DNA of 64,000 nucleotides from contig CM029120.1 in assembly GCA_016859345.1 (NCBI GenBank), forward strand, positions 6,623,501 to 6,687,500, read 5' to 3'. The DNA comes from Istiophorus platypterus. Taxonomy: Eukaryota > Chordata > Actinopteri > Istiophoriformes > Istiophoridae. The position numbers and the translations under genes were made by a program. Shown piece after piece: positions 48,201 to 60,588 of this stretch (position 1 is its first letter; every line of letters begins with the position of its first letter). The notes under the pieces are model-generated. The model did no database searches and was not told the DNA's origin. It saw nothing but the letters and a program-made list of their open reading frames with translations.

Positions 48201-49335
48201 CCTCCCCCAACTGCGCCACCTCCACCACCCCCTCTGCCACCTCCGCCTCCACCCACTGAGCTACCACCATCCAAAAGTGCCACAGAGGACCTAACCGAGT
48301 CTGCGAACAACTATCCAGAGCCATCATCCCTAAACGAAAGCCCAGTGCCGCAGGAGTCAGAGCGCTTCAATAAGAAGAGCCGTAAAAGACTGGACAGCAG
48401 AGCTGAGGAGGCAAACATGCCCAACGTCTCTGAGGGCAAATCCAGAAAGGAAGGGCGAGCGCTCTCTGACTTCAACACGCTTATTTCCAGCCCAAGGCTT
48501 GGCAGCAGAGAGAAGAAGAAGCCCAAGGGGCAGAGAGAGCAACTTAATAAAACCAAGAAGATGAGCAGGACCACAAATGAGTTCCAGGATAGCTCAGAGA
48601 GCGAGCCAGAGCTGTTCATTAGTGGCGACGAGCTCATGAACCAGAACCAGAGCAGTAAGAAGAGCTGGAAGAATAAGCGCAGCCTGCGCATGGCGAGTGA
48701 GCTGGAGGAGATTAAATGCCGAAAGGCAAATGAAAGAGAGGACCGCAGTTTAGGCAGTCAAGGGTTTGTCTATGTTATGGCCAATAAACAGCCACTTTGG
48801 AACGAGGCCACACAGGTCTATCAGTTGGACTTTGGTGGACGAGTCACCCAAGAGTCAGCAAAGAATTTTCAGATAGAGCTGGATGGTAGACAGGTAATGT
48901 TATCAGAAGTCTTACTTAAGAGCTGAAATCACTAGTCAATTCATCTTTTATCAGAAAACGACCGGTATCTGCAACAATCTTGATAAATTGTCAATTTAAA
49001 GCAGAAATAACAAACATTAATTGGTTTCTGTTTTTCAAATCTGCTGCTTTTCTCTTTGAAAATGTGATCAGCATTTTCACTATTTTATGACAATTTATAA
49101 AACCCATGAAAATAATGAGCAGATAAATAATAATTAGCTGCAGCCCTAGATTGACAAATTAAAATGATCTCTTTCGTTATTGAGTGCTTTATGAGATTTC
49201 TTTTTCTGTCTGTTATAGGTGATGCAGTTTGGGCGAATAGATGGGAACGCCTATATCTTGGATTTCCAGTATCCTTTCTCAGCGGTGCAGGCATTTGCTG
49301 TTGCCTTGGCCAATGTGACTCAAAGGCTAAAGTGA
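39221..49335 (+). CDS. tulp4: TULP4 (tubby-like protein 4 / tubby superfamily protein), 14 coding exons
   Basis: Putative substrate adaptor of a cullin-RING ubiquitin ligase: WD40 repeats plus SOCS box plus tubby domain. Exons: 39221-39472, 40429-40557, 40804-40965, 41225-41405, 41483-41590, 41718-41884, 42284-42508, 42657-42891, 44278-44401, 44603-44747, 45147-45240, 45334-45477, 45565-48893, 49219-49335. They sum to exactly 1,804 codons including stop (1,803 aa; human is about 1,540). WD40 repeats span about residues 1-340, and the SOCS-box region about 365-410 (LQLLCQQGIASALREEKDV...). The tubby domain is in two parts: about 577-645 (HNYLAQVTSNIWGTKFKIVG) and about 1,720-1,803 (GFVYVMANKQPLWNEATQVY to the C-terminus). 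Between them is a Q/H-, A- and P-rich insertion, mostly one 3.3-kb exon. The start MLAAVEHGP matches the vertebrate N-terminus; an upstream in-frame ATG is possible. The donor at 44,402 (AACAG then GTCACC) is weak. Confidence 0.95.
43281..43850. mobile_element. Non-autonomous DNA transposon with long inverted ends (family B)
   Basis: In the TULP4 intron between 42,891 and 44,278. The left end contains TTTTGGGAAATATACATC, and the right end reversed contains TTTTGGGAAATATGCATATT. Inside it is CAGCTTAGCTTAGCATAAAG, a core seen in a very abundant teleost repeat. Both halves carry GATACCACTCTCCTGTCTGT-like sequence in opposite orientation. No transposase ORF. A fragment of the same family lies at 57,505-57,595. 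Confidence 0.7.
45940..46460 (+). repeat. tulp4: CAG/CAA-rich polyglutamine-histidine tract in TULP4 exon 13
   Basis: About 170 codons dominated by Gln, with His, Met, Leu and Ile interspersed (about residues 780-955). Codons mix CAG and CAA, with many CAC/CAT. It accounts for much of the extra length over the mammalian protein. Antisense frames across it read as long Ala/Val/Leu ORFs that are artefacts. A separate Ala run (GCA/GCG repeats) lies at about 45,739-45,770 and Pro runs at about 48,200-48,260. Confidence 0.95.
48935..49150. mobile_element. Interspersed element family A copy in the last TULP4 intron
   Basis: Ends with AATAATTAGCTGCAGCCCTA and contains CTGCTTTTCTCTTTGAAAATGTGATCAGCATTTTCACTATTTTATGACAATTTATA-type sequence typical of the family. 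It fills most of the 325-bp intron between the large exon and the terminal exon. Confidence 0.65.
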
Positions 49336-51260
49336 AGGAGGTTATTTAGTGTTGTTGCCGACTATTTCTAAAGAAGCCACAGTGCTGTTGCTGCACCCCC
49401 TGAGTGTGGGGCTGTAGCGTGGAAAATGAAAGTGTGTTGTGGTGGTTCTTTGTTCTTTGAAGAGGAAATTAACATACAGTACAAGTGAGTCTTGCACAGG
49501 CAGATCATTTACAGCAGTCTTTTGGAGGTCAGCCAGCCTTGGTCAGTGCTGATGAAAACTATACCATTTAATCCAGAATTTATTCAAGCTAATTTTATTT
49601 ATTATTCAAATGTTATTTAATGAAATTTAAAACAAACAAAACAAAACAAAACTTAACTGGATAAAAAGAAGTTGATCTGGTCACATATTGGAATTAATTT
49701 ATTTTAAAAGCAGTCTGGAGGTTTAGGGCCACCTGTGGTTCCAAAGACATCCTCTCACTCTTTAAATGCTGACTAATGAATTTATTTCAATGTATTACAA
49801 ATCTATAAGTATTTAATTTACATGTGTGGTGTTTATATTTAAAAAAATGACAACATTGACACAGCAAAGTTCTTGAGGTACAGCCACATTCAATTGCACA
49901 TAGAATTCCACTAAGCCATACCATATCTGATACAATCACTGCACTATTTTAATTCAGTTTTAAGTAATTTAGTAATAAAAGTAAAAGGTTTTATTATGAG
50001 TATCAAATTCAAACAACTTGTCTTCTATATCTTTGCTCTTCATTCAAATCCCATTTTTCAATGCAGTTATTTGATTTTTAGTTCCATTTCTTTGTAAAAT
50101 CAAAAAACAATATGTTCAAAGTGTTGAACACTCAATAGAAGAATATATTAAATTTGTAACTGCATCATGAAAAGCCAAGTACAGGTGACCATAGCTCATA
50201 TATTTTCTATCCATGTTACTTCTATGAAGTGGTGCGATGAACATAATCAATCATTTTCTTTAGGCCACAACACCACAAATCATGATTCATAGCCATTATA
50301 ATCTGACAGTGTCTTAATATTTCATGTAAATTTTTTATTGTCCCTCCCCTTTTACAATGGTTGAAATTATCAGTAACTGTCTACAGTAAGTCTGTATGTG
50401 CCAAAATATTGCCAAATGAGTTTGGCTGAAATAAGTCAGTAGGGAAAAAAAGAAAAAACAAAACAAAACACCAAACAGAATAATTTGCGTACAGTAAAGA
50501 TTTAGATCTTCTCAATCAATCTCACTCAGCTGGCTCTGTGTTGTTTACATTGGGTGTTTATGATGCTATTTGGAAACTGCATTTGAATGTGAAGTACAGT
50601 AATTTGCCTCCTTGGAGATCAGTGCCGTTTTAGATAGATAGAGCTTGTGTGCAGTAATGCTACCTACATAGAAGTGATGTTGTACTTGCAAAAGAAAATA
50701 TAAAGCTGCTTGCACTGTGTACTTAGTAAGTGACCCAACATCATTAAATGAATAGAAAATGTGCTTATATGTTGCTAATTTAGGCAATTTTGTACTTCAT
50801 CTTAACTTTAACATGGCACAAAGTTTTTTGATGTTACACTTGTAGAGTAAAGAATGAGAATGCTAAACTTGCAAAGGTATTAAAAAATATCCAGAGGCTG
50901 TTAAGATTAACTTTTAGTAGGAGGGAGATTCATGTAGATTTGGTGCTAATGTATAAAGAAGCAAATGTGGAAATGTCAGAACATTCATCATTTGTTATTA
51001 GAAGGTTATTTGAAAGAAAAGTATTTTGAGAGAGGCCACTGGGAATTTTTTGCATAGAATTTTTATTTAAGAGCTTTTCATCCAATGCAGCTTCAGACAC
51101 TTCAGCGACCTTGTGTGTCAGCTATCAGCAATACTGCCTAATGAATAGTAGGTTGCTTGATTTTTCTCTTCTCATATTTTGTGAAGGAAACGAAAATGAT
51201 ATGACCATAGGTTCACAAAGGACCTATAGGCTGGACAAAATGTAATAAAAAAAAATCTAT
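49336..51260 (+). other. tulp4: TULP4 3' UTR
   Basis: Long AT-rich untranslated stretch after the TGA at 49,333-49,335. Canonical AATAAA hexamers occur at 49,974-49,979 and 51,244-51,249; either could be used. No other feature is seen before the GT array. Confidence 0.55.
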
Positions 51261-51395
51261 TGTACCAAATGTTATTGTTCTTATGTTTCATTTTTCCTCT
51301 TTGGCTCATTTTCTCTCTGATGCAGTGTGAGTGAAGGGGAATGGTGCCTTACACTCTGTACTAAAGGCATAAGTATATATGTGTATCCGTGTGTA

Positions 51396-51500
<105 letters not shown>

Positions 51501-51719
51501 GTGCATGTGTGGTATATATTTTGATGTGTTTATATTTTAGACATTTGAAATAGTTATATAGGATGAAACAAAAATATACATTAATGGTAGGCGTTTAAGT
51601 TCATATATTATGTCATAGAAATTCTGCAAGCTTATGTATTTTTTTTTTGTTGTTGTTCGGATCCATCAATTATTGATGTGAGATATGATTCTGATTTTTA
51701 AGACATAGCCAAACTAAAC

Positions 51720-52039
51720 ATGATGAAAATGTGGCAGAGGATCGTTCCGAGATTTAATCCTGTTGCCACCGGACGCCGGGCTTTTATTCTGAAGGAAGCG
51801 AAGGAAATCGATTATCCTTTCACACGCGGTACATTTGACACTTGACTTCATTGAGGAAATACTCAACGTGAGCGCGTATCGGTCTCCAAACTGTGGTTTA
51901 CTGTCTCTGAAGGGCCAGTCGGACGCTCGACTCTGTCGCTCTCGGTGTTTTCTGGATTCCTCCTCTCGTCCGTGCGTCGTTATGTCACCGTCTGAGTTTC
52001 TGACCCGAACCACTTGATGAGAAACCCGGAAAATTGAGA
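51720..52039 (+). promoter_or_regulatory. slc18b1: Likely SLC18B1 promoter and 5' UTR
   Basis: More GC- and CpG-rich than its surroundings (GCGAAGG, ACGCGG, GAGCGCG, CTCGTCCGTGCGTCG), directly upstream of the SLC18B1 start. A six-codon uORF (ATGAGAAACCCGGAAAATTGA) lies at 52,016-52,036, ending 3 nt before the main ATG. No TATA box is evident. Confidence 0.45.
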
Positions 52040-55000
52040 ATGGACCCGCACGCTGACATTCAGCGACGAGGTTGGTGATTTTTAACAGTTAAACAAAATT
52101 ATTATTATTATTATTTTTAAAGTAGCATTAAAGCACGAATTGGTGGCAGTGAATGAGCTGTTTTGAACCGACGGTAGCATCAATCAAGCTTTAACCTGCA
52201 TTTTATTTTAGAAGAGGATTCTCTATAAATTGAACATTGTGAAATCTGATGATCCCCCTTTTCCTGTTCCTTTACTTTTATTCAGTTCCGCTTTTTGTTT
52301 TTCTTTTGTGTCACGCCAGACAACAGCATCTCAGATGCATCAACAGAACCTCCCCCGAGGATGACAAGACAACAGACTCTTACTTTAATATCAATGGCAT
52401 CTGTCAACTTCAGTTCAATGATTTGCTATTCAATATTAGGCCCGTTCTTCCCAACTGAGGTAAGCTAAAGTAAAAACAAACAAACAAACAAGAAACATTA
52501 TGGTACATAAATCACAGAGGTTTTTTTTTCTCACACAACTGGGCAACTTCAAAGTTTTTCCTGATTAATGGCTTTAACTAATTTAGAAAGAGTTAGTAAA
52601 ATATTTATCAACAATTAGTAAATATAGTAGTTGCAACTTATAAACACTGCCTCAGGGTGCAGACCTGCTGGGGTTAGACACTCACTTAAAAATGTCTGAC
52701 TGACCCTTTTGTGGACCCACTTTTTGAAACATGGGGTTAAAATGTAAAAAAAACTAGAAAAGATTTGCTTCACATCCTATTTTTCTGCCCTTCAAATCCA
52801 TATTTTCTCACTGTTTGTATGTCTTTATTTTGTACATAGCTGATGTTGAATTTCTTCTATCAATTCCTAAATTCAGTTCGTGCCAAAAACGTTTTTTTTT
52901 TGGTTTTTTTGTACACACGTTGATGCATTGACATGCACGTGGCATTAATTTTTAAATCTCTTGGTGTGGCATTCACTCTCTTCCTGGTGCTGGGAGCTGA
53001 GGTTGAATGCAAATGCAACAACAAGTGATGTGTGACATCAGCCAACTGGAGTGAGACGAAATTGAACAGGAGCAGTTTAGAGTCAAGACAACATGTAATG
53101 GCAAAGGAAAGGGGTTTTGAGAAAACAACGATAATACATGTAAAACTGCATGCTCCCCAAAAATCAAAGAGTGTACATGTACATTGTTTTATATATATAT
53201 ATATTGTGGACCTGACATGCATGTCCAGTCTGTTGCTACGTGCATTAAAATACACATTGCTGACTTTTCCTCAAATTCTATCACAATCATTTTACAAGTT
53301 TTGTAGATATCCTGCCAACGAGGCTAAAAAACCAACAAACACACAAAACCCTGATAGGATGTCGCCTTGAAGACGTTGTGCTGACTCGAGTTAGGACTCA
53401 GCAGTAGTTGTAGTTACAAGACTGACTTGAAAGAGCAGGAATAACATTTTGGACATGGTTTGATTCGCATAGGATTAGGTTGCATGGCTGCTGGTAAAAT
53501 GTATAACAAAACAGCCGACACGCACTATCAGGGTTGCAAAAGCTCCAATTATGCAACCAAGAGGAGCCTTGTGGATGGAGCCCACAATTTGTCACATACC
53601 CATGTCATCGATCAGACAACCCTCTCCTCAGAGGGATGAATGAGTAATCATGTGGGAGAGATCAGAAAGTTCCCCTGAAGCCAAATGAATGACTCACTCT
53701 ATTTTACAAATTGGAGGGAAGGTCTCAGGTAAGGTCAGCCAGTGTCATGAGTGATAATTGCTAAGCAAATGTTACATGACGTGACAAGATACTGTTTTTA
53801 ACCCTTTTGTGGCGTCATTTCATTGAAAAAGATTCACTGACAACTGCACATTCACCATGATTTATTTTCCATTTACCGGCCTAATGTTTGCCTATCTCTT
53901 TCACACCCTGCAAGATGAGACATTAGAGTTTTGTTTATTGCTTTTCCTATTCTACTGTGAGATAATAATTTCTAGTAAGACCATTAAGACACTGCATTAA
54001 TATTCCTACACAGGCAGTGAAGAAAGGAGCCAGTCAGACTGTAATTGGTCTTATATTTGGCTGCTACGCTGTCGCTTATTTAATTGGTTCATTGATACTG
54101 GGAAAATATGTAAGTATATGTTTTTCTTTTATTTTTTACATCTGGACACCTTTTTTTGGTTGTGTGATTTGCTGCACAAGAGTAACTGACTCTTGTTGTG
54201 TGCTGTTTTCTCAGATCGTCCAGATTGGAGCAAAGTTTATGCTAATTACAGGACTTTTTGTGTCGTCTGGCTGCACCATTCTGTTCGGGTAAGTGTTGGT
54301 CTCACGAGCTGCATCAATAACAGTGATGGACACAGGAACATATTAACTACCCTAACTCTTTTCAGAGTTTTTCAGAGTTTTTCACATTTCTGAAAGGACC
54401 AAAGGGAGTAACAGTATTACTGAGTCAAAGGTTTATGAACAGTCGTTGAAACATGCGATATGCTCCCTTATCAGAAGTTGTAGCTCTCAGGGTTTTTCTT
54501 TTTGGTTTCATAAATTCTGTTATGTTTAAAATGGTAAATGATTGATTTTGTCAGTGTCGGACTTTGTTTTTGAGTTTTTTGGCTGCACATCAACAGAATT
54601 TTAATGGGATCTGGCTTAAAATATTCTGTACCTTTTATTATTGTCACAAAATTCAATGAAAAGGCTGAAACCAACAATTATTAGATCCCACTAACAAGCA
54701 CTGACTGTGTAACCAAAGTCTGATGTACAGTATATGATTATGCCTCATTGGCATAGATTCCAATTTTTTTTTCCAAGGGCTATTAAAGACACATCAACAT
54801 CCAGCTCAAATCAACCGAACTCCTGCCGTCAGAGTCTGCCAGAAACTTGTGCGTCATGATTGATGATTGACCAACAAGTCTTCAAAGTCCTCAGTTGCTC
54901 AATAGTGTGGATTTTCTCATGTGAAGCATCAGGAGGATCAGGCCCTGCCTGTCTGCAGACGCAGCACAGTTCCTGGCACAGGCTCTCGTAATATCACGCA

Positions 55001-58000
55001 TCGACTACTGCTACTCCCTACTGGCAGGCCTTCCTCCCTGTACAATCAAATCTCTGCAGATGACCCAGAATGCGATTGCACATCTGGTTTCCAACCACCC
55101 CAAGACAGCACGCGTCCCCCTGCCGTTCAGGTCGCTCCCCTGGCTTCCAGTTGCTCAAAATTCAAAACCCCGACGCTCACCTACGAAACAGCAACCAAAT
55201 CTCCTACCTGAGCTCCTTCATTCAGCCCTACACTCTCTCCCGCCCACTACGCTCTGCCATTGAAAGACACCTGACGCAATCACCACAACAGGGCCCTGGG
55301 TCACTAGCTAGACTCCCCGGAACGAGTTACCAAACTCTTTTTGGTCTGCAGAATCCCTCTCAGTCTTTAAGAACAGACTAAAGACCCAGCTCTTTACTAA
55401 GCACTTCTGTGGTTGATAGACTGAAAAAAAAAAAAGATAAGGCATCCTATGCGCTCTGAGAATTGCTTCACGCACTGCCTGTGGGTACCTACATCATATC
55501 AGACTTGAACTTTGCTTTATGGCACCTACTCATGGTTTCCTCCTTGCTTGTATTGTTTCAGCCCTCAGATTTAAGTCGCTTTGGATAAAAAGCACCTGCC
55601 AAATGAATGTTAAGAGTTGTAGAATTGTAGACATCAGAGAGGCACAAAGTTGCTCTGGGGGACATGTCATTTCTCTTTAAGATAATTTTTTTTTTTTTTG
55701 GCTTTTTACACCCTTGTTTCATAATGATAGTGGAGAGGGAAAGGAAATTTGGGGAAAGAGAAAGGAGGGAATGATATGCAGCAAATGGTGCGGCAAACCA
55801 GCAATTAAATTATCTGCGGATGAAAATATTCCCCAACAAGTTCACTCTTCGCTCCAAGTTTGTGAAACATTCACTAAAAAACCAGCAACCTCCAGCAGTT
55901 TTATGAAATTACAGAGGCCTGTTTAAAAATGAAACAATTTATTTGTGACCCATTTACCAAACTATGGGTCTTCATTAGGAGCTAATTGGCCTTGGGCTGA
56001 GAGCCAAAGACAGGATAGGGTAGTTGGAAAGTATTAAACACACTAATGCACTATTGATTTCAATAGGGCTATGTAAGGATTTGTGATTTGACCTGGTGTA
56101 AAAATGATGATTCGTAGCTGATAGTGTGTTTAAACACCTTCTTGTAAAATCACACTCTGTTCTAATGAGCTCACCGCTTATTCAGCCCAGCCTGCATTCG
56201 ACTGAGTCTTTCTATTCTGATTCGAGCTGACTGTCTTCTCTTTCACCCCTCGCAGATTGCTTGATCGGGTTCCTGCGGGACCTACTTTCATTGCTCTGTG
56301 CTTTGTAGTGAGGTCCGTCGACGCCGTCGGCTTTGCGGCTGCAATGACCTCCTCGTTTGCCTTGACAGCAAAAATATTCCCGAACAATGTGGCAACTGTT
56401 TTGGTGAGTGCAGACAAGCTTCGTCTTCCTGGCATGTTGTTTAGACATTAGAATCACGAGCAAACAAAAAGCATTATTGTGAGAGTTGTTTGGTCTCTCC
56501 CATTTCCTTGGGGCTGTGGAAAATAAAAATATTAAAGATTTTGGCATATACCTAGCATTCAGTAGCAGTTGACAGACAGTGCATACATAGTGCACTGTGT
56601 ATGTAATTCCATACGTTAATGTGGGTTGTGTCTCTCTCAATCTAGGGTAGTTTGGAGATTTTCACAGGACTTGGTCTGATTCTGGGGCCACCGGTAGGAG
56701 GGTGGTTCTATCAGTCATTCGGATATGAAGTCCCTTTCATGCTTCTTGGATGTTTTCTGCTGATTATGGTTCCTTTCAACATTTACATCCTGCCAACTAT
56801 AGGTAGCAGTTTCCCGCTTTGAGGAAATTATTTGTCCATTTTCAGAAATATTCATACAGCACTTTCTCTTCCTCTGATTGTAACTATGAGCTGTATTTTA
56901 TGCTTTTCTCCACTCAGACGCAGACCCCTCGAAAGATTCTTTCTTTCGACTTCTCACCCACATGAAAATAGTCCTGATCTGCTATGTGATATTCACTCTT
57001 AGTGCAGGTCTGGGCTTCATGGACACCACATTGTCCTTGTTTGCCATTGAGACGGTAATTTCCTATCTGTCCTACCTCATAAAGTCAGCTTGCTGTAGAT
57101 AGAAAGATTTGTTGTGCATCACATGAGTATTTTTTCCTTTCTGTTATACGTAGTTTAGTCTCTCACCTGGGTCCGTGGGTCTCATCATGCTCGGTTTGTC
57201 GTTACCATACTGTCTGGCATCTCCGCTGATGGGTTACTTCACTGATAAATATCCTGTAAGTATGAAATCAACATGATTAAATATGCATAATTCTTCTGTA
57301 ACTTCATGTCTGTCATTATGAATGTAAACCAACTCCTCTGTGTGTTTTGGTATTCATCAGGCAACCAGGAGTTGGTTTATGGTGACAGGGAGTGTTGCCA
57401 CAGCAGTCGGGTTCTGTCTGATCGGACCCGTTCCTTTCCTAAACATCCCGAGGTGAGCATCTGCTGCAGCTGGAAAGTAACTGGGACTGCACTTAGGAAG
57501 ATAGTCCAGACGTTTTTAGAAATACGCTCTTTTGCTTTCTTGCCCGAGCTTAGATCCAGAGATCGGTACCACTCTCAAATCTGCTCGCCAAGTATGAACC
57601 TACGGCCTTTTCTGTGTCTCCTGTTGTCCTTCCCTCTTCCTTCTTTTATTCTTTGCAAACCTCTTTTGATCTTCAGGTCTTTACAACTTTGCCTCCCTTT
57701 CTTTGCTCTCCATCAACTGACCAAAATAATTAAATAAATAAAAGAAATACAAATGATATAAAGAAACAGAACTGGTGCGATAGATAACCATAAGATACCA
57801 TAGATCAATTATTCACTGTGATATTGCTACTTTTACTTACATAAGACATTTGTGTATGTCCTCCACCGCTGGATGGGGTGCTCGGAAAGGTCATATGTAA
57901 CCTCAGCACTATGTTTACAGAATAAATTCCTACAGGTTAATGATATTAACTTTTAGTATTGTCTGTTTTGTGGTGTGTTTTTCATATGTGTAGTCAGCTG

Positions 58001-59240
58001 TGGTTACTGGTCCTCATGCTTGGCGTAATTGGGTTTTCTCTGGGCATGACTGCAATCCCCACGTTCCCTGAGATCATCACATGTGCATAGTGAGTGGCCT
58101 CATATGTTGTGCACCTACATTTAGCACCTACATCTAGTTATTTTCTTGCCTTACACAATGCAAGGGAAAACAGATACTCTAAATTCTTTTTTCTTTCTTT
58201 CTTTCTTTGCAGTGAAAAAGGATTTGAAGAAGGGCTAAGTACTCTTGGAATGGTGTCTGGGCTTTTTGGTGCCGTTTGGTCCTTGGGGTAGGTCTTACTG
58301 GCTTTTATTGACATCCAAAAGCAGTTTTCTTTAGTAACCATACTTGAATAAAAAAAAAAAAAAACACCTCACAAGATAATAGATAGATATGAAATTAGTT
58401 GTCTCACTGTTTGGTATTAATTTGTGTCTTTTGATTTTTGATATTGCGGTTTGCATTTTTTTGAAGAGGGAATTTTTTTTTTTAGGATGTTTTATGGCCC
58501 AATAGTCGGTGGCCTCCTCACACAACATTTGAGCTTTGAGTGGGCAGCTGCAGTCCAAGGAGGCTTGGCGTTTTTGGCCGTGAGTATCAGTTTGTTCAGT
58601 GTTCAGGTATTTTTTAACCATGAAGAATCATGTGAGAAACAGAAACATGAAGATTTTTATTGTCATCTTTGTAGTTCATTCCCATATCATCCAGAACCAA
58701 TGAGTAGCACTCAGCCTGATGCCAGAGACCATGCTCTCGTGGTTTATTATACAGGCCTCTATAATGTCATCAGTGTTGCAGAGATGGCATAAAATTATGA
58801 AATGTGTTGCTCCTCTTGCATGCCATTTAATAAGCAAAAGGATAAATGTGATTTCAAGTTTGGTAATCATTGCGCGGCTAAGCACTTTATGAAGACTGAT
58901 GCAGACAGAAGCGTGTGATTCTTGTTTCTCAGAAGTTACACAGACGAAACTCAATGACCCCTCTGTCCCCAGGCCTTTCTTCTTGCTCTGCATTATCTCT
59001 GTCAGCGACCACAAAGGTAATCATTAACCTCAAAATAGGATAATCAGATTTACATCACGCATTTAGATGCCCCTTATATTTATTTATAGTATAATGTATA
59101 GTATGTGGAAGGATATTTAATCTTTGTGACTTTTACCATTAACATGCAGGAAGTAACACTTATTTTTATGTTTGGATTAAAGCATTCCAGAAGATGGGAG
59201 CAGACAAACAGAAGAAAGCAGGCCTCTCCTGAATGAATGA
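52040..59240 (+). CDS. slc18b1: SLC18B1, MFS transporter of the vesicular amine/polyamine family, 14 exons
   Basis: Proton-driven antiporter of the major facilitator superfamily; the mammalian protein is described as a vesicular polyamine transporter. Exons: 52040-52070, 52320-52459, 54014-54109, 54215-54288, 56256-56403, 56646-56802, 56918-57054, 57154-57255, 57361-57452, 57994-58089, 58213-58287, 58486-58579, 58973-59016, 59183-59240. All phases join, giving 447 aa (human about 456). The first helix is seen in SMASVNFSSMICYSILGPFFP. The family's signature blocks follow: QTVIGLIFGCYAVAYLIGS, VRSVDAVGFAAAMTSS, FPNNVATVLGSLEIFTGLGL, LGPPVGGWFYQSFGYEVPF and GFEEGLSTLGMVSGLFG. The acidic C-terminus ends EESRPLLNE, a probable dileucine-type sorting signal. 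The first exon is short (10 codons) with a non-ideal donor (CGAG then GTTGGTG), so the extreme N-terminus is the least certain part. Confidence 0.93.
54289..56255 (+). other. SLC18B1 intron hosting a LINE fragment
   Basis: Intron of almost 2 kb between the exons encoding SGCTILFG and LLDRVPAGP. Apart from the retroelement fragment at about 54,915-55,612, it is AT-rich without recognisable features. Confidence 0.7.
54915..55612 (+). mobile_element. 3' fragment of a non-LTR retrotransposon (L2/CR1-like LINE)
   Basis: Conceptual translation around 54,975-55,150 reads AQALVISRIDYCYSLLAGLP, then SLQMTQNAIAHLVSN and LPWLPV. This is the C-terminal part of the LINE reverse-transcriptase protein (consensus SRLDYCNSLL...LQ.IQNAAARL...LHWLPV). 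The 3' tail includes AGTCGCTTTGGATAAAA and CTGCCAAATGAATG, the conserved end shared by teleost L2 LINEs and their SINEs. Frames shift and stops interrupt, so it is a dead, 5'-truncated copy inserted in the sense orientation of SLC18B1. Confidence 0.8.
57505..57595. mobile_element. Fragment of family B transposon
   Basis: Reads TTTTTAGAAATACGCTCTTTTGC...AGATCGGTACCACTCTC. This aligns with the reverse complement of 43,770-43,825 (TTTTGGGAAATATGCATATT...AGATTGGTACAACTCTC). Located in an SLC18B1 intron directly after the exon ending at 57,452. Confidence 0.55.
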
Positions 59241-60588
59241 ACACCTCAGGAACATGTGGAAGAAATGCCACATTGAAAAAGATTTTTAGGTTTCTCATGC
59301 TTGTGGGCATCAGCCTTTAAGCTAAAAAAATAGTTTTATTTTAATTAATTGCTTTGTAACTCTTTTAAATTATAAATTCTTGTGTTGCAGGGGATTGCAG
59401 TGATATTTACTTGGGTCATGGAAAAGCTTTGTTGCTTATTTCCTTACACTAGTATCGATATGTTTTTATGAAATGTCCTAAGTTGTTTGCAGTGGATACT
59501 AAACAGCCATAAAACAAAGCTGAGTAACTGTATAGTACTGAGTTCGAGTTTGTAGATTGAACTCAAATTGTCAGGTTATCGTTTCAAACTGTGCAGTATC
59601 TTCAAGTTACACTTTGGATGAATGTAACATGACTGAATGTAAGTCCAGATCCCAAACTAAATGTCCTTTTTGTTCTGGAGCTCTGCTGTATTAATGATCT
59701 TAGTTTTCTACATCACATGACTTGGATTTCATGTTGAAGTGACGCAGGTCAAGAGCTGCTGACCACATTCATAGTAAAATAAAGGAAAATCACCATGTTT
59801 GTAACATTACTGTTGAAGTGATGCATTATGCAGTTCATAGTGAACCTCACATAATACACAGTATAATTTAATAAAGGTTCACTGCAGTTAGTGATGTTTT
59901 ATGTTCATATGGATTATAATTAAATAGAAACATTTACATATACCAAAATTAAATATAAAACCATTTCATGCCAATGTCAATGATCACCATGCATTAACGT
60001 TAATTCAAAGGTTATTAACTTTAGTGCCACAAGTAATTCTTTAAAATAACTTTAAAATTACTGAAAACTTGTAATAACCAGAATATACACTTTTAGATAC
60101 CAAAAGTTACTTTACATTTGATTTCTATATAGACAGAAAAAACAATTGTAAATTTATAATCTGTATTTTTATAGTTGTGAGGAAAAGGCATATAAATACT
60201 GTTAATCTCTTACAGGTCAGGAAAATAGAACTACAATTTTAATGAAATTTATATTCATATGTTTTCAGTATAAATTACATTATTATTATAAATTATGGAT
60301 ACAATAGTTAATTCATATTCATAAACAATTTTAAAATGTAAAACATAAAAAAAAATCCCAGATTCATATAATTCTTGATGTGAAGACATTTTTATAATCA
60401 AAATTTAACTTTCATTGATCCGTATGGAAGTTCACTACAGAATATTAACATACTGACTGTTCAAATAGTAAAAAAATGTTCAAGCAGTAAAAATATACAT
60501 ACAGCAAGGTTAGTTTTCATAGCAAAAATGAATAAAAAAGAATAAAGTCTAAAGCACCCGGGTTTAAAACAATCTAGTGTCCATGAGT
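59241..60588. other. Convergent 3' UTR region of SLC18B1 and AHI1
   Basis: Very AT-rich, about 1.35 kb between the two stop codons, with no ORF of interest. A minus-strand ATTAAA (60,238-60,243) could end AHI1. The two transcripts may finish within a few hundred bases of one another. Confidence 0.5.
59778..59875 (+). terminator. slc18b1: SLC18B1 polyadenylation signals
   Basis: Two canonical AATAAA hexamers at 59,778-59,783 and 59,870-59,875, 540-640 nt after the SLC18B1 stop codon. Confidence 0.55.

Noticed and set aside
58579..58800. Extension of SLC18B1 exon 12 as an open frame to 58,792
   Set aside because: The sequence after QGGLAFLA has no resemblance to the transporter. Splicing at GCC/GTGAGT to exons 58,973-59,016 and 59,183-59,240 restores the expected final helix and the LLNE tail.
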